Shown here piece after piece: positions 22,601 to 31,300 of a stretch of 37,595 nucleotides of DNA. A program made the position numbers and the translations under genes. Source of the stretch: a virus; IMG/VR virus record IMGVR_UViG_3300032322_000605, positions 1 through 37,595 of that record; one strand, written 5' to 3'. Below the pieces are notes generated by a model. The model did not search any database. It was given only the letters and a program-made list of their open reading frames with translations, and was not told the origin of the DNA. How positions within the stretch are numbered: position 1 is the stretch's first letter; each line of letters begins with the position of its first letter.

Positions 22601-22823
22601 TCAGTCGAGTGGCATCTTCGTTGGCCCGGATGCAGACAATTTGGTGGAAGCCAAGCAGCGCAGCACAGAACCGTATGGCAGTCCGCCCGCGCTCAAGAGC
22701 GATGAGGTGGATGTGGACCTGATGCCGAAGTGGGCAAACAGCGGCCAAGTATTCATTCGTCAGCTTGATCCGCTTCCGTTGAGTGTGGTCGGTTTGACTC
22801 TTGAGGTTGTGATCGGAGGCTAA
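19668..22823 (+). CDS. Tail nozzle / tail tubular protein B-like, with inserted repeat domains
   Basis: A 1051-aa protein. The start MASTRIYFRSFAGGEMSPEM and GAARMRNFIAMPQGPAENRP are typical of the long podovirus nozzle protein (tail tubular B-like), and so is the later part (about 530-800), for example LTLTSAAEWRIS and NTVIYCAARGGHVRELGYSW. Between these, residues ~135-345 hold three tandem ~70-residue copies of a domain with WTSHGL..NG, TTG.LP.GM and YYV.NA..NTF, like the E1 FCCH-type domain seen in phage tail proteins. A fibronectin-like domain follows (about 445-520). The inserted domains probably face outward. The last part is beta-rich. Confidence 0.88.
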   Translation: MASTRIYFRSFAGGEMSPEMFGRVDDVKYQTGAARMRNFIAMPQGPAENRPGTKFVREVKDSTKRTRLIPFTYSTTQTMAIELGAGYTRFHTQGATLTPGSPSAYVAGGTAVTVTQSAQATVTLQQSQFATVTISIASPAVITWTGHGLPNNTVVTFTTTDALPNGIEVGTEYFVVNAAANTFNVSLTSGGTAIDTTGVQSGTHRASTGTRVSWTSHGLSNGQEVLFSSSGSLPSGMTQNTSYYVRNAGPNAFLVGSGAGGPLVLTTTGGSGVQTASTPAIINWTSHGLANGTAIGFTTTGTLPAGMLPDTVYYVKNAAANTFQISLSNGGTPVITTTAGSGTHTASIPYTVGALVSQGGTNYYCVATAINKTPPNATYWYALPSGVYEIPNPYSEADLFDIHYVQSADVLTLVHPNYAPRELRRNGATTWVLSTINFAAPLSPPSGLTASKTGTGTGYVYQYVVTAVDSDLISESAQSSSVSVNLDFGTAGSYVTIQWTAVAGAFRYRVYKLQGGLYGFIGETDGTSIIDNNIGPDMSVTPPVYDAVFNSANDYPGAVSYFEQRRIFAGTNNAPQTMLMTRSGTESDMSYSIPTEETDRIKFRVAAREANTIRHIVPLTQLLTLTSAAEWRISPVNSDVITPTTISVRPQSYIGANNVQPSIVNNTVIYCAARGGHVRELGYSWQASGFVTGDLSLRAAHLFDSRDITDMCYSKSPQPLLWFVSNNGYLLGLTYVPEQQVAAWHWHDTDGTYESCTAIAEGSEDALYVIVKRTINSVTKRYVERFETRQITDLEDCFFVDCGLSYDGTNTTATTVTVTGGSTWGPADTLTVTASSGIFVFPGTSDVGDAIVLTDSDGVQYRLTILSTTSSTVATARVDKVIPVALRSVATAVWAFARNTVSGLSHLEGKTVSILADGAVQPQETVVSGSITLDRAFTVIHVGLPYESDLQTLPLTINIDGAGQGRRKNINKATLRVFQSSGIFVGPDADNLVEAKQRSTEPYGSPPALKSDEVDVDLMPKWANSGQVFIRQLDPLPLSVVGLTLEVVIGG
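20088..20700 (+). repeat. Three tandem FCCH-like domain repeats in the nozzle gene
   Basis: Coding repeats of about 210 bases begin near 20090, 20302 and 20511. The encoded units share WT(G/S)HGL.N(G/N), FTTT..LP.G, and a final N(A/T)..NTF segment. They differ at many positions, so they are old duplications and not recent slippage. Confidence 0.85.
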
Positions 22824-22824
22824 T

Positions 22825-23583
22825 ATGGGATTCGTCGTGACAACGCCTGGGAATGGCTTCAGTTATCCGGGATTGGATAACACGCTATTGACCCAATCGA
22901 AAATCCCAGAAATCGCGTCCATGCAAAACGAGGCGGCGTTGAACGCAGCGCAGAGCGGTGGTGCTGGGACTGGATTCAATATGGCTCAGTTGTCGCAGGC
23001 CATGACGATTGCCGGCCCGATCATGGCGATTCTTGGCGCTGCCAACAGTGCCATCGGCTCGTATTACACGGCGCAGAGCCAGCAGAACCAGCTCAAGATG
23101 CAGGCGCAGAATCAGGCGTTTGCAGCCGAGATGGCGCGTGTCAATCAGGGCATGGCGCGGTTTGCTGCCGGCGGAATCATGCGCGAGGGGCAGGAGCGCG
23201 TCGGTCGCTACACAATGCAGGCGGGGCAGGCCCGTGCGTCTGCCAAGGCTGCGCTTGCGGCTCGTGGAGGCGTGTTGAGCGAAGGCGCGCCGGCAGAGGT
23301 TCTTGGAAGCATGGATTTGGTCAAGGAGATCGACAAGCTTTCCATGAATGCGGCCAATGTTAGGGCAGCGGAGGCGGCCAAGTTGCAGGCGTTCAACATC
23401 GGTGTCGGTGCAACGATGGCTGACATCTCTGCGCAGAACCTTCAGGCAACTGCCAGCACGATCTATCCTGGGCTGTCGCTCAGTACAAGTCTGCTCGGCA
23501 GCGCAACAGACATTGCTGGATCGTGGGCGCGAAATAGGCGCATTGAGGAACTTCTGGCTGGCGTTTCTACGCAGAGGATGTAA
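22825..23583 (+). CDS. Internal virion protein, T7 gp14-like ejection protein
   Basis: A 252-aa protein starting MGFVVTTPGNGFSYPGLDNT. GGAGG lies 5 bases upstream. Residues ~58-77 (AMTIAGPIMAILGAANSAIG) form a membrane-type helix, then comes a long Gln/Ala/Met-rich helical part (about 83-220) with ARGGVLSEGAPAEVLGSMDL. This matches the gp14-type internal virion protein that is ejected into the outer membrane or envelope to form part of the DNA channel. Its position as the first of three internal protein genes supports this. Confidence 0.82.
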   Translation: MGFVVTTPGNGFSYPGLDNTLLTQSKIPEIASMQNEAALNAAQSGGAGTGFNMAQLSQAMTIAGPIMAILGAANSAIGSYYTAQSQQNQLKMQAQNQAFAAEMARVNQGMARFAAGGIMREGQERVGRYTMQAGQARASAKAALAARGGVLSEGAPAEVLGSMDLVKEIDKLSMNAANVRAAEAAKLQAFNIGVGATMADISAQNLQATASTIYPGLSLSTSLLGSATDIAGSWARNRRIEELLAGVSTQRM

Positions 23584-23585
23584 GC

Positions 23586-25340
23586 ATGCCGACCGTACCT
23601 ACATCGTTCGTACCGCAGGTTGCTTCGCAGAGCGGTGGTGACATTGGACAGTTCCAAGCACCACAGGTGGCGGTGACAGAGAACCTTGCCGCTCCTCAGC
23701 AGGTGCGGTTCGGTGCAGCCATGACGGGTGCTGGAAATCAGGTGTTCCGTCTTGGTAGTGCTATTCAGGACGGTATTGATGAGGCACAGACCAAGGCCGC
23801 TGATATCGCATTCCTCCAGCAAGCCAATTCCATGCTGCGTGGCGATCAGGGATACCTGCGAACTGTTGGCAAGGACGCTGAGTCGCGGTACGCATCGACA
23901 GCAGACGCATTGACGCAGGCTGGACAATCGACGCTAGACGGACTTCAGAACGATACACAGAAGTCGATGTTCAAGAATGTACTTGCACGGAACATGATGA
24001 CGTTCCAGGCGCAAGCACTCGACCACCGCGACAAGGAAGTGAAGGTCTTTGCGGCAAATGAATCTCGCGCTCGAGCGGATCAGTACGCAGCTCTTGCGAT
24101 TCAGGACTTTGAAAATCGCGGCGAACTGTTGAGTGGTTACGAGATCAATCGTGGCGTGGCCCTAAACGAACTAAAGCAGGCTGCATCGCTGTCCGGCATT
24201 CCAGAGGGTTCGGCGCAGTTCACGGCAATTCAGCAGCAACTTGATACGCAACTTACGACAGGGGTGGTCAATCGACTGATGCTGGACAACCGCTACGACG
24301 AGGCTTACAAGTGGGTTGATGCCCAGCGCAAGGCTGGTAATTTGGAGCGCAGGGCGGGTGACAGCCTGATGGCATCAATTGATGCAAACCGGGATCGCTT
24401 CATAATTGATGAATATGCAACGACCATCAAGGGATATGGGCGCGTTGGAAGCCCAAATGATGAGGCCAACGACCCGCAGGAGGCTCCAGCATCGCTCAGG
24501 GACGCTTTGGACATTGCTGACGGGATCAAAGACCCGGAGATCCGCAAGGGCGTCCAGGCGGCTCTGCGGACCCAATACGGGCAGGAGGAGGCATTGGCTC
24601 GGCAGGAATACAACTTCCTGATCGACCGAACCGAGCAGTTCCTTGCCATACCTGGCAATGACGTAAATAAGATCCCTCCTTCCGCATGGGGCCGGCTGAA
24701 GCCGACCGATCAGGCGCGATTCCTAAAGTCGCAGCGCGAGGTTGATGAACTTGGAGTCATGGAGGAGTTGGCACGCAATCCTTCGGTACTGACTCGCGAG
24801 TACTTGGAAGAAAACCGTGGTCGCATGACGCGGCAGACCTACACCAAGTTGCTCGGAGACATGAACGCTCCAGACAAGGTGATCGCGGCCACGCTTGACG
24901 CAGATCAGGTTGAGGCCACGTTCTTGGCAAATGGAATGACTAGCTTGACGAACCCGCGAACGGACTCGGAGAAGAACGAATCGCTCACGCTCCGCAACAT
25001 GTTCAAGGCGCAGATTGATGACATGCAGAGTGCGATGAAGCGACCGCTGAATCGAACCGAGAAGCAGCGCGTACTGGATCAGGTCATCCTGCAATACAAC
25101 GAAAAGGGATATGAGCCTGATTGGGTATTTGACAACGAGATGCGACTTGGTGCCATGACCGCAGAGCAGCGCCAAACCGCGTACGTCATGGTTGGGAAAA
25201 ATCGCGTTACGTTGTCGAGTGTTCCGCAATCGTTTGTGTCTAACGTGGCGTTGCCAGAGTTCCGCAAGGCGGGCGTCACAAATCCAACCATGCAGCAGAT
25301 CGCCGACTATTGGCTTCGAAAGGGCAGGCCGTCCGAATGA
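23586..25340 (+). CDS. Internal virion / ejection protein
   Basis: A 584-aa protein, 2 bases after the gp14-like gene. It is almost wholly helical, with charged and Gln-rich stretches (GNQVFRLGSAIQDGIDEAQT, QALDHRDKEVKVFAANESRA). The C-terminal part ends ADYWLRKGRPSE. It has the size, order and composition of the second podovirus ejection protein (T7 gp15-like role in the periplasmic part of the channel). No enzyme motif is seen. It overlaps the giant gene by 4 bases. Confidence 0.75.
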   Translation: MPTVPTSFVPQVASQSGGDIGQFQAPQVAVTENLAAPQQVRFGAAMTGAGNQVFRLGSAIQDGIDEAQTKAADIAFLQQANSMLRGDQGYLRTVGKDAESRYASTADALTQAGQSTLDGLQNDTQKSMFKNVLARNMMTFQAQALDHRDKEVKVFAANESRARADQYAALAIQDFENRGELLSGYEINRGVALNELKQAASLSGIPEGSAQFTAIQQQLDTQLTTGVVNRLMLDNRYDEAYKWVDAQRKAGNLERRAGDSLMASIDANRDRFIIDEYATTIKGYGRVGSPNDEANDPQEAPASLRDALDIADGIKDPEIRKGVQAALRTQYGQEEALARQEYNFLIDRTEQFLAIPGNDVNKIPPSAWGRLKPTDQARFLKSQREVDELGVMEELARNPSVLTREYLEENRGRMTRQTYTKLLGDMNAPDKVIAATLDADQVEATFLANGMTSLTNPRTDSEKNESLTLRNMFKAQIDDMQSAMKRPLNRTEKQRVLDQVILQYNEKGYEPDWVFDNEMRLGAMTAEQRQTAYVMVGKNRVTLSSVPQSFVSNVALPEFRKAGVTNPTMQQIADYWLRKGRPSE

Positions 25341-28300
25341 TTCCGTTTACGCCAGACGACCGTCGAGCGCAGTTCGCACCTTCGCAGAATATTGGAGGTG
25401 CAGTAGACCGCGACGTGCTAGACATCATCGGCGCACAACCGCAGCAGACGATGGCGGCGCAAGTCGATTACGAATTGCCAGACATCAAGCCAGTCGATCC
25501 GGATGTTGTGGCAATCGTGAACCAGAATCAGGGTCCGCTTATGGCGTCTCTGATGGGCGCATCGCAGGTGAATCCGGATCAGGCGGCGGAAGCAAAGCGC
25601 ATTGGTTCACAGATTGGTATCGGACAGGACATCGCTTTGCGGAACATGGATGACGTGCGGCAGCGCGCATTCATGGCCGATGTACAGCGCCGCGACATTG
25701 CGCGTGCGAACCCGGTGCTTGCGGGCTTCTTGACCGACAGAACATTTGCGAACGAGGCGAGTGACGATATTGGAACACTCGACCGTGTTGGTTCATTCTT
25801 TGCAGACATTGGCCGTGCAGCTGCCGGTAGGCCAATGTATTACACGGCTGGCGAATTGGCTCGCGGATACATGCGCGGCCAACTTGTCGCAGAGCGTGGA
25901 GAAATTGGTACGAGGGCAATCTTGGGGGAGGCAGAGGAAACAAACTTTGCTCGCGCCAAGCAAATTCAGGCCGAGATGCGTGACCTTGCCGGCGGTGGCA
26001 TTATCGCATCAACTGCCGAAGTCGTGGCGCAAAATGTGGCTCAGGCGCGAGAGGTGGTCGGCGCTGGTTTGGTTGGCGGCGCAGCAGGATCTGTGATCCC
26101 AGGCATTGGCACAATGACTGGATTTGCTGGCGGTTTGGGAACGGGCATTGTTTTGACAACGGCAAAAATGGAAGCCGGAAACCTGTACTTGGACCTTCAG
26201 GAACAGGGTATTAGCGATGACACGGCAGTTCCAATTGCTGTCGGCGCTGGCTTGCTGAACGGCGTGGTTGAAGCCGTTGGCATGAAGGTCGCCGCAGCTC
26301 CGTTTCGACAATTGGCAGTGCGCGTGATGCGCGAGCAAATTGCAGAAGCAATACAGAAGCCGACGATGCGCGCCGCGCTGGCGGCAGCCGGCAAGGCTTA
26401 TGTTGTCCAAGTCGGATCAGAAGCGACAGAGGAAGGTTTGCAGGAGATTGTGAACATTGCCGGCGAGGAACTTGCCAAGGGCATGGAGGGCATCGACAGC
26501 GAAACGACCATGCGAGATGCGGCCAAGCGCGTGCTGGATTCGTTTGTGCAGGGAGCAATGGGCGGGTCCATTCTTGGCGGTATCGGCCCAGGCGCGAACC
26601 TGTATGTCGATTTGCGGCGGGCTAACAAGGCCACGAAGCAGACGCGGTTCTTCGATGATCTGTCAAAGAACGCCACCGAGTCAAAGCTCAAGGCGCGAGA
26701 TGCTGGAGCATACGAACGGTTTGTGGCAGCAACGGCTGACGGAACCGGCGCTGATACGGTGTTTGTTGATGGCGCAACCATTCGCGACGTGCTGACGCAG
26801 GCCGGAGTGACTGACACGCAACTTGACGCCATCATTCCTGGTATGGCGCAGCAGGTGCGTCAGGCCGTCAAACTTGGCAACGACGTTACGCTGCCAACCT
26901 CGCAGTTTGCGGCGCGTTTAGCAGGCACGAAGTTGGGAGACGCACTAATGCCGCATATGCGCCTGTCGCCAGATGCGATGAGCGCAATGGAGGCGCAGCA
27001 GTTTGAGCAGAGCCGCGAGGCGTTGGTTGAGGAGGCTCGTGCCCTGCTTGATGCCAAGACCGAGGCAGAGAGTGCATTTGTTCAGGAAGCGGATCAGATC
27101 GCATCAAGCATGCGCGATAAATTGGTGGCTGCTGGTCGTGATCCTGCAATGGCTGAAGTCGAATCACTTGTGCATCAGGCATTCGTGGTTACGCAGGCTG
27201 CACGTCGTGGGATGACGCCGTCCCAGTTTGAGGCCGAGAGCGGACTGCGCGAGATCGTTGGTGTTCCGCAGGTGCGCGACGAAAGCATGGCTGCTCCTAC
27301 CGGACCTCTTGAGCAGGCGAATCGCAATGTTATTTCAGCTGTTGACGCAGAACTTGGTCGCGTTATGGACGCAGCCAAGGAGGCGAGCCGTGCTGATGGA
27401 AAGCCAAAAAGCAAGGACATACAAACCGCTGCCAAAAAGGCCAAACAACAATGGATTGCGGCCAATCCAGCACGATACGAGGAATACCAGGCCGCGCAGC
27501 GCATGGAAGCTTTGGAGAACGAGCGCGTTCGAGAAGCCGCGGCTTCGGCGTTGGCCGGCAAGATTGATGAATCACTTGCAACGGCGGCAAAGACTTTGAC
27601 CGATGCGGGATTCGTGTTGGATTACGAATCACCTGCGCCGAGCAAATCCAGGTATTACCGCAAGGGAAACACGCTGATTCGCTTGTCCGATCACGAAATA
27701 CCCGTTACGCCAGAGCGAGCCGCAGCGCGTGAAGCCGGTGTCCAAGTTCCATATCGCGATTTTGTGTTTGATGGAACGGCAGTTGACGCAGAGTTGATTC
27801 AGGACTTGAAAGAGTTTGCTGCGCGCACGTCGCCCAACATCATGGAGCAGGCGGCGATGTTTGAGCAGGCTCCCGTCAGCCCAGGCTTCTACTCCGCGCT
27901 CGCAAAGTCCGTCAATGCCATCGACGCCAAGAGCATCGCGCCGTCCGGTTGGAAGGAGCGGATCAAGGGGCTTGTAAACAAGGGCGAGGTGAAGCAGGAC
28001 GAGGTGGACTGGAGCGGCCTGACGGACTGGCTTGACATGCAGGATGGCAAGGTCACAAAGGAGGCCGTGACCGAGTTCCTCAAGAACAACGGCGTGCGCG
28101 TGGAGCGCGTTCAGTTGCAAGAAAATTTAGACACCGTTTGGGTGGTTCGGCGTCGTGATGGACCGCTAGAGACATTTGCAACCAAAGCCGAAGCAGAAAG
28201 TGCAGCGGAGGAATATCAAACCTCCGATGAGCGTGAATACCGCAATGCGGCTGAAGAACTATATGAAGTCATCCAAACCGACGATGAAGAATGGTCGGTA

Positions 28301-31300
28301 TTGGATGCAGGCAACATTCGTAGTACGCACAGTTCATGGGGCAACGCGAATCGTGCCAGACAGAAATACATTGATACGTTTGTTGCGGAAAATCTGGAGG
28401 GATTTGAATATCGCGCAACTGCAACAGATAGAACAAGCGGCGAAACGAAGTACGGCCAATACACACTCCCAGGCGGCGAGAACTACCGCGAGATCTTGTT
28501 GACGCTGCCAAACGATGCGTTGGGAACACGAAACATAATGGAAGGCGACAGGGTTGTTGCTATTGCAAAAAACGAACCTTTCCGATCATCGCATTGGGAT
28601 CAACGCAATGTCGTTGCTCACATCCGATTGAACGACCGCGTCGATGCCAGTGGCAAGCGCGTGTTGTTTGTTGAGGAAGTGCAGAGCGATTGGGGACAGG
28701 CCGGACGAAAGACTGGATTTGTTCCTACCGATATTCGTAGGCAGGAAATTATTGATGAATATAACGCGTCGAAAGCTGCGCTTGATGCTGCCGTTCCCGG
28801 CAGCGCTGAGGCTGAAGCGGCATATGAGCGTTTTGAACGCAATGCGGAGGCGTACAACAACGAAATCAACGACGCTTCCATTCCACGCGCACCGTTTGTT
28901 GAAAATACTGACGGCTGGTTGAACCTCGGCCTCAAGCAGATCATGCTTGAAGCGATCAAGGGAAACTACGACCGCGTTGCGTTCGTAAACGGGCAGCAGA
29001 GCGCGGATCGCTACGACCTAAATAAGCAGGTGCGCGAGGTTTCGTGGACCGGATACGACTCTCGTGGTGCGACAAAGTTGGTCACGATTACTCCGATCCA
29101 AGGCAATCTCATTGAGATTCCAATTGATGATCGTGGCGTTGCTATTTCCACGGGCAGCCAGTTCGACGGCAAGCCGCTGGACGAGATTATCCCGAAAGAG
29201 ATTGCCGACCAGGTCATGTCCGAGCGCAGCGGCGACATTAGCGGCGATGGCCTGAAGGTTGGCGGAAAGGGAATGATCGACTTCTACGACAAGATCGTGC
29301 CTGCTGCCGTAAACAAGCTGCTCAAGAAGTACGGCGGCGGGAAGCTTAGCCAAGTTGGCATCACCGAACAGGGAACGATGCGAAATCTTTCGGTGCGTTC
29401 GGATGGGACGCAGTATTGGCTAGAAGCAAATGATGGAACTCGCTTTAGTGAAAATGTGGCGTCGTATTTGGAAGCGGACGATATCCGTGCGCAATTGGAG
29501 AGCGGCATTAGCAAGCAGCCAGGCTTCGCAGTCACGCCTGAGATGGTCAAGAAGCTTGAGTCCGGCCTTCCGCTGTTTCAGGCTATGCCATCTCCCGGCC
29601 CAGCCCGAGGCGGATATGATCCTGCGCGGCTAAAGATTCTGTTTGGTCCGGGCGCTGACTTTACGACCGGAGCGCACGAACTCACGCATTTCTACGTCGA
29701 TTACTACACCAAGCAGGCGATGGCCGGCACGGCTACGCCGCAGATGCTTGCGGATTTGGATGCCATGTTCAAGTTCATGGGCGTTGCTGGAGACACGCCA
29801 GAGGCACGAATGGCGGCGTTCAACGCAATGCCGTTTGAAACCTCAAGGCCGTTGATTGAAACGATCACCTACAACGCGGAGATCTATCTGTTTGAGGGCA
29901 AGGCTCCGAGTCTTGAACTGGCCGGCGTGTTTGACCGCATGCTTGCGTTCTTCCGCAGGGCGTACAAGAGCATTGCCGACTTCATCACGCAGCAGCAGGC
30001 CATCTACCGCCGAGAGTTTGGCCGCGAACTGCCTGTCCTAAATGACGAACTGCGGGCGGTCTTTGACCGGATGCTGGCAGACGAGCGGCAAATCAAGCAG
30101 GCCCAGGCCGTGGCACAAATGCGCGGCCAGTTCACCGTCAAGCCCGAGGGCATGGACGATGCTGAGTGGGCCGCATATCAGGAGATGGCTGGCGAAGCCA
30201 CCAATGCGGCCATTGCGGATATGACCAAGGCCAGTCTGCGGCAGATGGAATGGCTGTCGCGGGCGCGTAGCCGGATCATCAAGGACATGCAGGCGCGGCA
30301 CACCGCCCAGCGCAAGGAAGTCCGAGAACGTGTCCAGCGCGAGGTGCAGCAGGATCCTTTGTACCGGGCAATGGCGTTCCTGAAGCGGGCGCAAATCGTG
30401 GCACCGGACGGTGCCACTACGAAGGCTGAGGGAGTACACAGGATTGACAGGGTGCTGGCGGCAGAGTTTGCCCCAACCGTAGACCTGGGGCGCCTTGGTG
30501 GTCGTTTTGGCGTCCTACAGGACGATGGGCTGCATCCTGATGTCGTGGCCGAGATGTTTGGCTATCCGGCTGGCGCAAGCCTCCTACAGGCTTTGGCTGA
30601 CGCTAAACCGATGCGGGAGGTTGTGGAGGACCGGACTGACGCGGAGATGTTGCGCGTGTACGGGGAGATGAACACGCCGGAGGCCCGTGAGCAGGAGATC
30701 CAAAAGGCGCTCCACAACGAGGCTAGGGCGCGGCTGGTGGGTGTTGAGTTGCGTTTTATGGGGAAGATTCGGCAGCCAGTACGGGTGCTGATGGAAGCCG
30801 CTCGCCAGGCAGCCCAACAGGTCATCGACCGCAAGCGCGTGGGAGAACTGCGTCCCAGCGAGTTCATCGCGGCAGAGGCCAAGGCATCCCGAGAGGCCAC
30901 GGCTGCGATGCAAAACAACAAGCCTGATATGGCGGTACGCGCCAAGCGGGCGCAGCTCCTGAACAACCAACTGGCAAAGACTGCGCTTGAGGTCCGCGAC
31001 GAAATCGACGATGGAGTTCGGTATCTGCGAAGGGTGTTGCGTGATAGCAATCGCCAGCGTATGGGCGCGGACGTTGCAGACCAAATCGCAGGTCTGCTGG
31101 ATCGGTTCAACATCGCGCCGATGACGGCAGATGAGGCCAATCGCGTCCGAACGCTATCAGAGTTCTTGGCATCGCTTGAGGATCGTGGCCTGGTCCCAGA
31201 CATTGCCGAAGCCATAGGAATGCGTGACACGCGCATCCCGTACAAGAACATGAACATCGCGGACTTCCGCGATCTTGTCAATGCAATCAAACAACTTGAA